A stretch of DNA of 58,446 nt from Caulobacter segnis (GCF_003243465.1 NZ_QFQZ01000021.1:1-58446), one strand, 5' to 3'. Shown: positions 26,717 to 36,205, numbered from the stretch's first letter. Notes: generated from the letters alone by a model not told the origin. Translations and numbers: made by a program.

Positions 26717-27325
26717 CTATGCCACCGGCTTCAGGGCGATCTTCTTTTCGATCACGGCCGCGGCCTTTTCGGCCTTCTTCCGACGCTCGAAGACCTTCCG
26801 CATGTAGCGCTGGTCCGCTTCCGACAGGACCTTTTCGGCCTCCAGAAACTGCTCTGTCTCCTCCTCGAGAATGTGCTCGAGGTACTCGTCCTTCAGCGTG
26901 GCGAAATGGGTCAGCCAGCCCGGTGAAGTGATGTCGCGCGCCGCGGCGTCGGCCATCAGCTTGTCGAGCTTGTGGTGGTCGCCAACCGCGTGTCGGGCGA
27001 ATTCGGTGGTCTCGGGATTACGCATCACCGTTGACCAAAGCGCCTGCTCCTCCGCCGCGGCGTGACCGTGAACGTCCCGAACGAATTCCTCGAACAGCGC
27101 CTTTCTGGCGGGATCGTTCGGGGCGGTCGCCTCGATCATAGCCAGGAGGGCGCGGTGCTTGTCGTGATCCTCGACGAGTCGGCCGAAGATCTCGGGATTG
27201 CCGCGAAACTTCGTTGCTGGCGTCGAGCCAATTCGCGCTGGCACTTCGGGCGCGAGCGCGCGCGCCTGGCCAACAGCGTCGGCTTTTGCCTTGGCTTGTG
27301 TTGCCTGGTTGACCGATTTGGCCAT
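26717..27325 (-). CDS. Hemerythrin HHE-domain protein
   Basis: 202-residue protein with an N-terminal lysine/alanine-rich tail (about 1-45) and a hemerythrin four-helix bundle. Candidate iron ligands are His54/His57 (EDHDKHRAL), His86/His88 (VHGHAAAEE), His117/118 (DHHKLD), His151 and Glu155 (EHILEEE). Such proteins bind di-iron and respond to O2, NO or oxidative stress. ATG at 27323-27325 was chosen, with AGGA upstream; an ATG five codons earlier (27338-27340) is also possible. It heads an operon with the FAD oxidoreductase and is divergent from the sigma factor gene. Confidence 0.85.
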   Translation of the reverse strand: MAKSVNQATQAKAKADAVGQARALAPEVPARIGSTPATKFRGNPEIFGRLVEDHDKHRALLAMIEATAPNDPARKALFEEFVRDVHGHAAAEEQALWSTVMRNPETTEFARHAVGDHHKLDKLMADAAARDITSPGWLTHFATLKDEYLEHILEEETEQFLEAEKVLSEADQRYMRKVFERRKKAEKAAAVIEKKIALKPVA

Positions 27326-27576
27326 GGCTGATCCTGTCATTTGTCGTGGCGGGAGAGCTACGGCTCGAAGCCCATGCTCGATCGTCAGGCAACGCGCGAC
27401 GCTGTAGAAAGCTGCGCCGTGTTCGCGGGTGGCTGCGCCGGCCGGATAGCCGACGCGATCCGTCAGGCTTCCGACACGACGGATTGAGCCAACCGAAAAC
27501 GGAAAGTGGTCAAGCTCGACTGCAACCAAAGACGTCCAGCGTCGTTCTAAGCTTAAGTGTTTCGTATGAGGGCGCC

Positions 27577-28146
27577 ATGGACGATCAAGACAAGAAGACC
27601 TTCGAACGCGACCTGATCGCCCTGATCCCGCACCTGCGCGCGTTCGCCCGCTCGCTGTGCGGCGACGCGACCGCCGCCGACGACCTGGCGCAGGACGCCG
27701 TGGCCAAGGCTTGGGCTAGCCGCGGCAGCTTCACCATGGGCACCAACATGAAGGCCTGGACCTTCATGATCCTGCGAAACCAGTTCTATTCCGACAAGCG
27801 CCGCAGCTGGCGCTCGGTCGGCCTGGACCAGGAGACCGCCGAGCGGACCCTGGTGGCCAACACCAATTTCGACAGCAGCATCGCGCTAGACGACCTACGC
27901 CAGGCGATGATGATGCTCCCCGAAAACCAGCGCGAAGCTCTGATCCTGATCGGGGCCGGAGGCTTCAGCTACGAAGAGGCGGCGGAGGTGATCGGCGTCG
28001 CCGTCGGCACGGTCAAGAGCCGCGTCAGCCGCGCCCGCGCCGACCTCGTCCGCATCTTCGAGACCGGCGATTACGACCGCGACGGACTGCCAGTGCACGA
28101 AGCCATGGGGTCGATGCTGCAGGCCCTGGAGCGCCTGGCGGCCTAG
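27577..28146 (+). CDS. EcfG-type extracytoplasmic-function sigma factor
   Basis: 189 residues. Sigma region 2 (about 10-80) includes HLRAFARSLCGDATAADDLAQDAVAKAW and MKAWTFMILRNQFYSDKRR. Region 4 (about 110-165) includes LPENQREALILIGAGGFSYEEAAEVIGVAVGTVKSRVSRAR. This sequence type is the alphaproteobacterial general-stress sigma EcfG/SigT group. No nepR or phyR gene, the usual partners, is adjacent, so it is probably a secondary EcfG paralogue such as SigU. It is divergent from the hemerythrin-oxidoreductase pair, which may be its targets, though I see no clear GGAAC-N16/17-CGTT promoter between them. Confidence 0.9.
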   Translation: MDDQDKKTFERDLIALIPHLRAFARSLCGDATAADDLAQDAVAKAWASRGSFTMGTNMKAWTFMILRNQFYSDKRRSWRSVGLDQETAERTLVANTNFDSSIALDDLRQAMMMLPENQREALILIGAGGFSYEEAAEVIGVAVGTVKSRVSRARADLVRIFETGDYDRDGLPVHEAMGSMLQALERLAA

Positions 28147-28403
28147 AGGGAAACGCGCGCACGCGGCGCGTAACGGCGCCGTGTCGGTTTCGTCGTGATG
28201 GATCGCCAGCCGCCCACATTCATCCGAATGACCAGGCCTTGTCGCTGATAAATGCGCGCGGTGGGCCGGTACGGGCGATGTTGCGAACGTCTCGCGGATA
28301 TTCTGGATGCCTTGCTCGGAGCGAGGTTTGCTCTCAAGCTCTCTGATCTGGCCTTATCGGATGACGTTTGCGCGTCCGTGCGGGATTTCCAGGAGGCCCC
28401 CTC

Positions 28404-29693
28404 GTGCTGAAGCGTATCCTTATCGGACTGCTTGTCGTGGCGGTCGTGGGATTGGTCGGTTTCGGGGTGTTCGCCTGGCGCCCAGCAATCGGCAAGATCG
28501 CGCCGCCAGCGCCCTCGAGCTTCGCGCCGGAACTGGTGGCGCGAGGCGAGGCCTTGGCCGGGGCCGGTTATTGCTCGACCTGCCACACCACCAAGGGCGG
28601 CCAGCCGTTCTCTGGCGGCTACCCGGTTAAGACCGGCTTTGGCACGATCTACTCGACCAATATCACTCCGGATCCCGAGACCGGGATCGGCGCCTGGTCC
28701 GAGGCGGCTTTCGACCGCGCGATGCGCCAGGGCGTGGCCCGCGACGGCTCGCACCTTTTCCCCGCCTTGCCGTACGACCATTTCACCAAGCTGTCGGACG
28801 CGGACATCTCGGCCCTCTATGCCTACATGATGACGCGGCCGGCGGTGGTCTCGCCGCCCAAGCGCAATACGGTCCCATTCCCCCTCAACATTCGCGCCCT
28901 GCAGGCCGGCTGGAAGCTGCTGTTCTTCAAGCCCGGACGCTTCGAGCCCGACGCCGCCAAGAGCGCCGCCTGGAACCGCGGGGCGTACCTGGCCGAAGGG
29001 ATCAGCCACTGCGGGGCCTGCCACACGCCGCGCAACCTCCTGGGCGCGGAGAAGCGCGACAAGGCCTTCGCCGGCGCCGCCATCGACAACTGGATCGCCC
29101 CGCCGCTGACCGCGGCCAATCCCTCGCCCGCGCCCTGGGACCAGGCCGAACTGGTCGCCTATCTCCGGACGGGGGTCAGCCATTATCACGGTGTCGCCGC
29201 AGGACCGATGGCGCCGGTGGTTCACGACGGGCTGATCAAGTTGCCCGACGCCGACATCCAGGCCCTGGCGGTCTATTTCGCCGACATCGACGGATCGGCC
29301 GGCCGCGCGGGAGCCCTGGAGCAGGCCTTGCGGCGCGCCGCGGCGGCCGACCGCCTGAACGTGGGACCGCAGAACGCTTCGGCCGCGCGGCTCTACACCG
29401 CCGCCTGCGCCTCATGTCACTACAACGGCGTGGGCCAACCCAATCCGCTGCGGCCCGATCTCGCCCTCAATAGCGCCGTCAATCTGGACGATCCGACGAA
29501 CCTGATCCGGGTGGTGCTCTACGGCGTCAGCGCCAAGGACGGCGCGCCGGGGGTCGTGATGCCCAGCTTCAATCGGTTCAGCGACGCCGATGTCGCCAAG
29601 CTGGCCGCCTATCTGCGGGCCACCCGCACCGACAAGCCGGCCTGGCCGGATCTCGAGAAGAAGGTCGCGGCGATCCGCGCGCAGGGAAAGTGA
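28404..29693 (+). CDS. Membrane-anchored triple-haem c-type cytochrome
   Basis: 429 residues starting at GTG 28404, seven bases after AGGAGG. One N-terminal hydrophobic segment (LKRILIGLLVVAVVGLVGFGVF) acts as signal anchor to the periplasm. Three haem-binding motifs follow: CSTCH at 57-61, CGACH at 203-207 and CASCH at 335-339. This layout matches the electron-transfer subunit of periplasmic molybdenum hydroxylases and alcohol/aldehyde dehydrogenases. iorA starts eight bases later, so it is probably the electron acceptor of the IorAB enzyme, passing electrons to the respiratory chain. Confidence 0.9.
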   Translation: MLKRILIGLLVVAVVGLVGFGVFAWRPAIGKIAPPAPSSFAPELVARGEALAGAGYCSTCHTTKGGQPFSGGYPVKTGFGTIYSTNITPDPETGIGAWSEAAFDRAMRQGVARDGSHLFPALPYDHFTKLSDADISALYAYMMTRPAVVSPPKRNTVPFPLNIRALQAGWKLLFFKPGRFEPDAAKSAAWNRGAYLAEGISHCGACHTPRNLLGAEKRDKAFAGAAIDNWIAPPLTAANPSPAPWDQAELVAYLRTGVSHYHGVAAGPMAPVVHDGLIKLPDADIQALAVYFADIDGSAGRAGALEQALRRAAAADRLNVGPQNASAARLYTAACASCHYNGVGQPNPLRPDLALNSAVNLDDPTNLIRVVLYGVSAKDGAPGVVMPSFNRFSDADVAKLAAYLRATRTDKPAWPDLEKKVAAIRAQGK

Positions 29694-29700
29694 GCCAGCC

Positions 29701-30165
29701 ATGACCCAGTTCACGATCAACGGTCGGGCCGTCTCCATCGACGCCGACGAGGATACGCCTCTGCTGTGGGTGATCCGCGACGACATCGGCCTGACCGGCA
29801 CCAAGTTCGGCTGCGGGATCGGCATGTGCGGAGCCTGCACCGTCCATGTCGGCGGGCGGGCGACCCGCTCGTGCATCACGCCGGTCAGCGCCGTCGAAGG
29901 CGCCGAGGTGACCACGATCGAGGGCCTGGATCCCGCCGGCCAACATCCGGTACAGCAGGCGTGGCTGGAGCTGCAGACCCCCCAGTGCGGCTACTGCCAG
30001 TCGGGCCAGATCATGCAGGCCGCGGCCATGCTCAAGGACTTCCCCGCGCCGACCGATCAGGACATCGATGCGACGATGAGCGGCAATCTGTGTCGCTGCA
30101 TGACCTACGCCCGCATCCGGGCGGCGATCAAGCAGGCCGCCGCCGCGATGGGGGGCAAGTCGTGA
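29701..30165 (+). CDS. iorA: IorA-like [2Fe-2S] subunit of a molybdenum hydroxylase
   Basis: 154-residue small subunit of the isoquinoline 1-oxidoreductase/aldehyde oxidase type. The plant-type [2Fe-2S] cluster ligands are in FGCGIGMCGACTVHVGG (Cys38, Cys43, Cys46) with the fourth at Cys58 (RSC). The second, all-helical cluster has CGYCQSGQ and LCRCMTY. It carries electrons from the Mo site to the cytochrome. No FAD subunit is present, as usual for IorAB-type enzymes. Its stop overlaps the GTG start of iorB. Confidence 0.93.
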   Translation: MTQFTINGRAVSIDADEDTPLLWVIRDDIGLTGTKFGCGIGMCGACTVHVGGRATRSCITPVSAVEGAEVTTIEGLDPAGQHPVQQAWLELQTPQCGYCQSGQIMQAAAMLKDFPAPTDQDIDATMSGNLCRCMTYARIRAAIKQAAAAMGGKS

Positions 30166-32486
30166 GCCGTCTTCCACCCCTGAAGGAAAAGCGGGGAGGC
30201 GAGGCCGGCCACGTTTTCTCGCGCCGTAATTTCCTGATCGTCTCGACGGGCGCGGGCCTGGCTTTCGGCTTTTCGGCCCTGGTCGAGGCGGCGATGGACC
30301 CGGCCGTCCCCGGCGGGGCGCCCCCCGCCAGCGAAGGGGCTCGGTTCGAGCCGACCCTGTGGTTCGCCATCGACGGCGAGGGGATCGTCACCGTCAACAT
30401 CATCCGCGCCGAGATGGGCCAGCATGTCGGCACGGCGCTGGCCCGCATTCTCGCCGACGAGTTGGACGTCGCCTGGGACAAGGTGCGGATCGTCCACGTC
30501 GACTCCGATCCCAAGTGGGGGTTGATGGTCACCGGCGGCAGCTGGTCGGTGTGGCAGACCTTCCCGATCTTCAGCCAAGCCGGCGCGGCGGGGCGGATCG
30601 CCCTGGTCGAGGCCGCCGCCAAGTTGCTGAACGTCTCGCCGGCCGCCGGGACGGCGCGCGGCGGCATGGTCCATGTCGGCGGTCGTTCGATCTCGTACGG
30701 CGACATCGTCAAGCGGGGCGGCGTGGCGCGCCAATTCACGCCCGAGGAGTTGGCCAAGCTGCCGATCAAGCCGGCGGCCGAGCGCAAGCTCATCGGCAAG
30801 CCGGGCAAGGCGCTGGACATCGCCGCCAAGACGAACGGCACGGCGGTCTACGGGATCGACGCCAAGGCCCCGGGCATGGTGTACGCGCGACCCAAGCTGC
30901 CGCCCACGCGTCACGGGGCTAAGGTAGTCTCCGTTAACGACAGCGCCGCCAAGAAGGTCAAGGGTTACCTGCGCTGCCTGACCATCGAGGATCCGTCCGA
31001 CACCGTGCCGGGCTGGGTGCTGGTGATCGCCGAAAGCTATCCCGCGGCCCTGCGCGCCTCGGAGCTGGTCAAAGTGACGTGGACGGCGGGGCCTGGCGCG
31101 ACCGTTTCGGAAAAGGACCTGCAGGACCACGCCGCTGGTCTGATCGCCAAGCCCGATGTCGGCGCGCTGCTGGACACCAAGACCGCCGACACGGCCCCGG
31201 CTTTCAAGGCCGCCAAGTCGGTGCTTGAGCAGACCTACACCAACGCCACCGTGCTGCACTTTCAGCTCGAGCCGCTGAACGCCCTGGCCTTCGAGAAGGA
31301 CGGGGTGATGGAGATCCACACCGGAAACCAGTGGCAGAGCCTGATCCTGCCCACCCTGGCCAAGGCGCTGGATCGTCCCGAAACCAAGATCATCATGCGC
31401 ACCTACATGCTGGGTGGCGGCTTTGGGCGACGACTGAACGGCGACTACGCGGTGCCCGCCGCCCTGGCGGCCAAGGCGCTGGGCAAGCCGGTCAAGCTGG
31501 TGCTGACCCGGGAGGACGACGTTCGCTTCGACTCGTTGCGATCGCCTTCGGTCCAGACCGTGCGCATGGCGTTCGACGGCGCGGGAAACATCCTGGCCCA
31601 GGAGCATCACGCCGCCGCCGGCTGGCCGACCCTGGCCAATGCGCCAGCCCTGATGCCCAAGGGCAAGAACGGCGTGGCCTACGACCCCTTCGCCATTTCC
31701 GGCGCCGACCATTGGTACGAGGTGGGCGCCCACAAGGTGCGGGCCATCAACAATGACCTGGCCAACGAGACCTTCCGTCCGGGTTGGCTTCGATCGGTGG
31801 GGCCGGGCTGGACCAATTGGGCGAGCGAAAGCTTCATCGACGAGGCCGCCCATCACCTGAAGACCGATCCAGTCGCCCTGCGCCTCAAACTGTTGACCGG
31901 CGCGGGCGCCAATGCGGGAAGCGACGCCAGCACCAAGGGCGGCGCCAAGCGTCAGGCCGAGGTCGTGCGCCGCGCGGCCCAGGCCGCCGGCTGGGGCCAG
32001 CCCCTGCCCAAGGACACCGCCCTGGGCCTCGCCACCAGCTTTGGCCAGGAACGCGACATGCCTACCTGGGTGGCCTGCGTGGCCCGCGTCCATGTCGATC
32101 GGAAGGCCGGCGTGGTGACGGTCCAAAAGCTGACTGTGGTCACCGACGCCGGAACGATCGTCGATCCGGACGGCGCCCGGGCCCAGACCGAAGGCGCGGC
32201 GCTCTGGGGTCTCAGCATGGCCCTGCACGAGGGCACCGAGTTTGTGAACGGCCAAGTGAAGGATTTGAACCTCGACACCTATACGCCGCTGCGGATCTCC
32301 GACACGCCGGAGCTGGACATCCAGTTCGTCGACAGTGTCGAGGTCCCCGTTGGTTTGGGTGAGCCGGCGACGACCGTTATCGCTCCCGCAATCGCCAACG
32401 CCGTCTTCCGTGCCGTCGGTGTGCGCCTGCGGCATATCCCCATCACCCCGGCCGCCGTGCTCGCGGCTCTTGGGGGCAGGGCCTAG
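30162..32486 (+). CDS. iorB: IorB-like molybdopterin subunit, Tat-exported
   Basis: 774-residue catalytic subunit of the xanthine oxidase superfamily, binding a molybdopterin cytosine dinucleotide cofactor. A twin-arginine signal, SRRNFLIVSTGAGLAFGFSAL (residues 20-40), predicts export of the folded complex. The moco-binding segments are recognisable, including MLGGGFGRRLNGDYAVPAA near residue 415 and GVGLGEP-like VGLGEPATTVIAPAIANA near the C-terminus. The enzyme hydroxylates N-heterocycles or oxidises aldehydes in the periplasm; the substrate is not determinable. Order cytochrome-iorA-iorB with overlapping ends indicates one operon. Confidence 0.92.
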   Translation: MSRLPPLKEKRGGEAGHVFSRRNFLIVSTGAGLAFGFSALVEAAMDPAVPGGAPPASEGARFEPTLWFAIDGEGIVTVNIIRAEMGQHVGTALARILADELDVAWDKVRIVHVDSDPKWGLMVTGGSWSVWQTFPIFSQAGAAGRIALVEAAAKLLNVSPAAGTARGGMVHVGGRSISYGDIVKRGGVARQFTPEELAKLPIKPAAERKLIGKPGKALDIAAKTNGTAVYGIDAKAPGMVYARPKLPPTRHGAKVVSVNDSAAKKVKGYLRCLTIEDPSDTVPGWVLVIAESYPAALRASELVKVTWTAGPGATVSEKDLQDHAAGLIAKPDVGALLDTKTADTAPAFKAAKSVLEQTYTNATVLHFQLEPLNALAFEKDGVMEIHTGNQWQSLILPTLAKALDRPETKIIMRTYMLGGGFGRRLNGDYAVPAALAAKALGKPVKLVLTREDDVRFDSLRSPSVQTVRMAFDGAGNILAQEHHAAAGWPTLANAPALMPKGKNGVAYDPFAISGADHWYEVGAHKVRAINNDLANETFRPGWLRSVGPGWTNWASESFIDEAAHHLKTDPVALRLKLLTGAGANAGSDASTKGGAKRQAEVVRRAAQAAGWGQPLPKDTALGLATSFGQERDMPTWVACVARVHVDRKAGVVTVQKLTVVTDAGTIVDPDGARAQTEGAALWGLSMALHEGTEFVNGQVKDLNLDTYTPLRISDTPELDIQFVDSVEVPVGLGEPATTVIAPAIANAVFRAVGVRLRHIPITPAAVLAALGGRA

Positions 32487-33147
32487 CACATGACAAAGGT
32501 CTGAAGGCGGCGCCCCGACGTCGCCGGCGATCAGCTTCGCGTCCCTTCGCGGAATTACATTGAGGGACTGCGCTTAGCGCCTGTCCTCCTAAGGACAGCG
32601 GCGCTCCCACACCCGCGAGGCGTGCGCCAAGCCGCGCGCCTCGCCCCATCACATCAAGCGAAGGCGACGCCCGTTAGTAGGGCGGGCGGTCTCGCCGGAG
32701 TCTGGCGCTCGCCAACGGGGGAAGCTCGGGGAGGGCCATGGGGACACACGGGGAGGGGCGTCAGCGAAGTCTCATCGCCGCCGACGGTTGCGGCGGCGTC
32801 TGTGGAGTCCGGACTATGGCGGGAACAGCGCGGGCTCGCCGATTTTCATCTTCTAATATATATTATCAGCAATATCATGCGTACGGCGTTGCAGTGCGCG
32901 GTGTTTCTACATTGCGGCATCCGGGTCGCAATCCAGCGCCTCGTCAAAAGCCGCACCGGATAACGTCGAGCTGAAACGGCCGATGTCATTAGCAACGCGC
33001 GCCGCTTGCCGTGATCCTCGCCGTCTAAGCGCGGGTGCAGATCCGTGCGCGGTCGAGCGCCTTTGCGGACGGAGGCGCCCGATATCTGCTCACTCCTCCA
33101 TGAGGTCGACTGTCCTACAGGCGCTACCGCCTGCGCCCTTGCCAATA
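32487..33147. other. Long intergenic region between iorB and the TonB receptor
   Basis: About 660 bases (plus the operator up to the receptor start). It has an AT-rich patch near 32855-32885 and no frame with a recognisable domain on either strand. It must hold the receptor promoter at its right end. No RNA gene was recognised; a small RNA could be present but I cannot show one. Confidence 0.4.
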
Positions 33148-33163
33148 GATAGTTTTTATTATC
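33148..33163. promoter_or_regulatory. Candidate operator GATAGT-N4-ATTATC upstream of the TonB receptor
   Basis: GATAGTTTTTATTATC ends 47 bases before the receptor start codon. It is an imperfect palindrome that shares the half-site GATAGT, the GATA-N8-TATC frame and the TATC(G/T)TATT flank with the site at 38974-38989. A TetR regulator gene directly follows the receptor gene and is the natural candidate to bind it. Confidence 0.5.
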
Positions 33164-33210
33164 GTATTTGATCGAGCAGTCGCAGTACTGGGTGAGATGG
33201 GGAGTTAGGC

Positions 33211-35469
33211 ATGAAGTCAGCATGGCTGATGGGCGTATCCGTCTGGGCGATCTCCGGCGGTCTCGCCGCCGCGCAATCGACCGTAGCGCTGCCAAAGGAC
33301 AACACCGCGATCGCAGAGATCGTTGTCACCGCGCAGAAACGCGCCGAGAACCTGCAGGACGTGCCCGTCTCGGTCACCGCCCTCACCGCCGACACCCTCT
33401 CCGCGCGCGGCGTCAACAATGTCCTCGCGCTCAACAACATTGCTCCCGGCATGCGGATCAGCGCCAACGACGCGGCCGCCAATCCCAAGATCTATATTCG
33501 GGGCGTCGGCCTCAGCGACTTCAATCCCAACGCCTCCAGCGGCGTCGGCGTCTATGTCGACGGCGTCTATATCGGCTCGCCCCTCGCGCAGATGGCCGGC
33601 TTCTACGACCTGGCCCAGGTCGAGGTGCTGCGGGGACCGCAAGGCACGCTCTACGGCCGGAACACCAACGGCGGCGCGATCAACGTCACGACCAAGCGTC
33701 CGAGCCAGAGCTTCTCAGCCGACGCTTCCGTGGAATACGCCAGCTTCAACGCCAAGACCGTCGAAGCCGCCGTCGGCGGCCCGATCGTCGCCGACAAGCT
33801 GGCCTTCCGCGCCGCCGGCCAATGGGTCAAGGACGACGGCTACACCTACAACCGCGTCACCGGCCACGACGTCAACGCCGCCGACCACTGGGCCGGGCGC
33901 CTGTCGCTGCTCTACACGCCGGCCGACAATTTCGAGATGCTGACCCAGGTCAGCCGCTACGTGAACCGGGGCGACGCCATCGCCCCGCAGCACCGCGCCC
34001 TGTTCCCGTCCACGGCCGCCGCGACCGGTCCGAACGGCCTCTGCGCGCCCAGCGCCTATGCCAGCGGCGCCTGCGCGGATCTGCTGGGCTATGCAGACAC
34101 CGACAACAACAGCCGCGCCCTCGACGCCAATCTGGAGGGCAAGGACAAGGTCGACCTGTTCGGCGCGTCCAACCAGGCGACCTGGACCTTCAACGGCATG
34201 CAACTGGTCTCAGTGACGGCCTGGCAGTGGGCCCACCGCAACGACCTGGAGAACACCGACGGCAGCCCGGCCCAAATGCTGGAGATCAACTACCGCTCCC
34301 GCCAGCGGCAGTTCACCCAGGAGCTGCGCCTGCAATCCGACAACCCGTCCGGCCTTTTGAACTGGGTGCTCGGCGGCTATTTCATGGACGAGACCGTCCA
34401 GGACAACACGCGGCAGGACACTTTGCGCGACCTGCGCCCACTGTTCGTCACGCCCGACAACCCCACCGGCTTGAGCCTTGAGAACAGCGTCGCGGTGTTC
34501 GGTTGGCCCTATACGCAGAAGACCAAGGGCTACGCGATCTTCGGCCAAGCCGACTACGAACTGACCGACAAGCTGACCGGCACGGTCGGTCTGCGCTGGT
34601 CGGCCGACGACAAGCACATGAACTACCGCAGCCAGGTCGAGGACGGCCTGTTCGTCCTGCTGACGTCGGACCAGAAGAAGACCTTCTCGGCGTTCTCCGG
34701 GCGTCTGGGCCTGCGCTATGCGGTGAGCGACGACACCAACCTCTACGCCACCTACAACCGCGGCTATAAGAGCGGCGGCTTCTTCGGCGGTCTGGCCACC
34801 ACGCCGGAAGAGGTCGAGCCCTACGACAACGAGACTTTGGACGCCTACGAAGTCGGCTTGAAGTCCGAGTTCCTCGACCGCCGCGTGCGGCTGAACGTGT
34901 CGGGCTTCTACTACGACTACAAGAACCAGCAGGTCTTCGCCCAGGCCCTGCGCAACGGCCTGACGGTGCTGGTGCTGGACAACGCCGCCAACTCCAAGGT
35001 CTACGGCGGCGAGGCCGAGATCACGGCGCGGCCGATCCAGCCCCTAACCCTGACAGCCGGCATCTCGCTGCTGCACGCCAAGTTCGGCGAGTACTTCAGC
35101 GAGGGCCAGGACTACAGCGGAAACCGCCTGCCGCAGTCGCCCAAGGTGACGTTCAACACGTCCGCCGCCTGGGTGGCCCCATTGGCCAACGGGGCGTCGA
35201 TCGTCGCTAATATCGACGCCAACTATTCATCGAAGGTCTATTTCGACAACTCGAACGCCGAGCGCCTGTCGCAGGACGCGGTCTGGATCGCCGGCGCCCA
35301 GGTCAGCTGGCGCTCACCCGACCAAAAGATTGAGGCCGGCGCCTTCGCCCGCAACCTGTTCGACAAGAGTTATGTGGTGTCGATCTCCAACATCGACAGC
35401 CTGGGCGAGGACCTGCTCAGCATGAACCGGCCGCGCAGCCTCGGCGTCTTCCTACGCTATCACTACTAG
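33211..35469 (+). CDS. TonB-dependent receptor of the TetR/aldolase locus
   Basis: 752-residue outer-membrane receptor. Signal peptide about residues 1-21 (AWLMGVSVWAISGGLAAAQ), TonB box-like AEIVVTAQKR, plug domain with VYVDGVYIGSP and VEVLRGPQGTLYGRNTNGGA, and a barrel ending RSLGVFLRYHY with aromatic C-terminus. It starts at ATG 33211 with GGGGAG upstream. A palindromic operator lies 47 bases before the start, and a TetR gene follows 43 bases after the stop. It probably imports the substrate of the aminotransferase/kinase/aldolase genes to its right; ligand unknown. Confidence 0.93.
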   Translation: MKSAWLMGVSVWAISGGLAAAQSTVALPKDNTAIAEIVVTAQKRAENLQDVPVSVTALTADTLSARGVNNVLALNNIAPGMRISANDAAANPKIYIRGVGLSDFNPNASSGVGVYVDGVYIGSPLAQMAGFYDLAQVEVLRGPQGTLYGRNTNGGAINVTTKRPSQSFSADASVEYASFNAKTVEAAVGGPIVADKLAFRAAGQWVKDDGYTYNRVTGHDVNAADHWAGRLSLLYTPADNFEMLTQVSRYVNRGDAIAPQHRALFPSTAAATGPNGLCAPSAYASGACADLLGYADTDNNSRALDANLEGKDKVDLFGASNQATWTFNGMQLVSVTAWQWAHRNDLENTDGSPAQMLEINYRSRQRQFTQELRLQSDNPSGLLNWVLGGYFMDETVQDNTRQDTLRDLRPLFVTPDNPTGLSLENSVAVFGWPYTQKTKGYAIFGQADYELTDKLTGTVGLRWSADDKHMNYRSQVEDGLFVLLTSDQKKTFSAFSGRLGLRYAVSDDTNLYATYNRGYKSGGFFGGLATTPEEVEPYDNETLDAYEVGLKSEFLDRRVRLNVSGFYYDYKNQQVFAQALRNGLTVLVLDNAANSKVYGGEAEITARPIQPLTLTAGISLLHAKFGEYFSEGQDYSGNRLPQSPKVTFNTSAAWVAPLANGASIVANIDANYSSKVYFDNSNAERLSQDAVWIAGAQVSWRSPDQKIEAGAFARNLFDKSYVVSISNIDSLGEDLLSMNRPRSLGVFLRYHY

Positions 35470-35512
35470 CGTGGCGGTTGGTCGGCGGCGGTCATCTTGC
35501 TATCAGGACCTC

Positions 35513-36205
35513 ATGGCCAGAAGCACCGCCACCAAGACCACCGCCGCCAAGGCCGACGCGCCTCCGCTCGACACCAAGTCGCGGCCCTCGCGCCGGCGCG
35601 GCAAGGACACGTTCGAGGTCATTCTGACCAACGCGGGCGAACTGCTGGCCGAGGTCGGGTTCGAGCGCCTGACGACCAACCTGGTCTGCGAGCGCGCCGG
35701 CCTGACGCCGCCGGCCCTGTACCGCTACTTTCCGAACAAGTACGCGCTCCTCAAGGAGCTGGCCCACCGGCTAATGGACGCCCAGGACAAGGCGGTTCTG
35801 GCCTGGCTTGAGGCCGGCGGGACCCAGGCGTCCTCGATCGAGGAGTCGGTCGCCAAGAACCGTGAGCTGCAAAAGCAGATCAACGCCATCACGCGCGCGT
35901 TCCCGGGCGGCGATTGGATCCTGAGGGCCCTCCGCGCCCTGCCCGTGCTGCAGGAGGTCCGGACCACCTCGCGCGACATGGTCGCCCAGACGCTGTTCGA
36001 CATTCTCAAGGCGTCCAATCCCGGCGCCAGCGAGGAGCGCCTGCGGACCGCGACGAGGCTGACGACGCAGATGATGTACGCCGCCACCGAAATGGTTCTG
36101 GAAGAACCGGACCAGGACGAAGACCAGATCAACGAGGAAATCTGCTGGATGGTGGCGCTTTACTACCAGCACCTCACGCGGGCTGTTTCGGCCGCAAAAC
36201 GCTGA
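35513..36205 (+). CDS. TetR-family transcriptional regulator
   Basis: 230 residues with a long basic N-terminal tail (about 1-30, RSTATKTTAAKADAPP... SRRRG), then a TetR_N domain with the helix-turn-helix TTNLVCERAGLTPPALYRYFPNKYALLKEL at about 62-91, and a helical ligand-binding domain. It follows the receptor on the same strand and overlaps the 3' end of the convergent MFS gene by 32 bases. Two GATAGT palindromes upstream of the receptor and in the kinase/aminotransferase intergenic region are its likely operators. It is probably a repressor released by a pathway intermediate. Confidence 0.9.
   Translation: MARSTATKTTAAKADAPPLDTKSRPSRRRGKDTFEVILTNAGELLAEVGFERLTTNLVCERAGLTPPALYRYFPNKYALLKELAHRLMDAQDKAVLAWLEAGGTQASSIEESVAKNRELQKQINAITRAFPGGDWILRALRALPVLQEVRTTSRDMVAQTLFDILKASNPGASEERLRTATRLTTQMMYAATEMVLEEPDQDEDQINEEICWMVALYYQHLTRAVSAAKR

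Noticed and set aside
27331..27576. EcfG-type promoter between hemerythrin and sigma factor genes
   Set aside because: Neither strand has GGAAC and CGTT at 16-17 base spacing; only partial matches with wrong spacing.
28147..28367. Terminator-like GCGC runs after the sigma factor gene
   Set aside because: Alternating GC dinucleotides without a clear stem or U-tract.
30105..32489. 794-residue minus-strand open frame
   Set aside because: It lies opposite the clear iorB gene; long antisense frames are expected in GC-rich DNA and it has no domain.
32855..32880. Third copy of the GATAGT operator in the AT-rich patch
   Set aside because: GATA and TATC elements are present but not at the right spacing or orientation.
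32846..33295. Minus-strand frame upstream of the TonB receptor
   Set aside because: No domain, it would cover the operator and receptor start, and has no ribosome-binding site.
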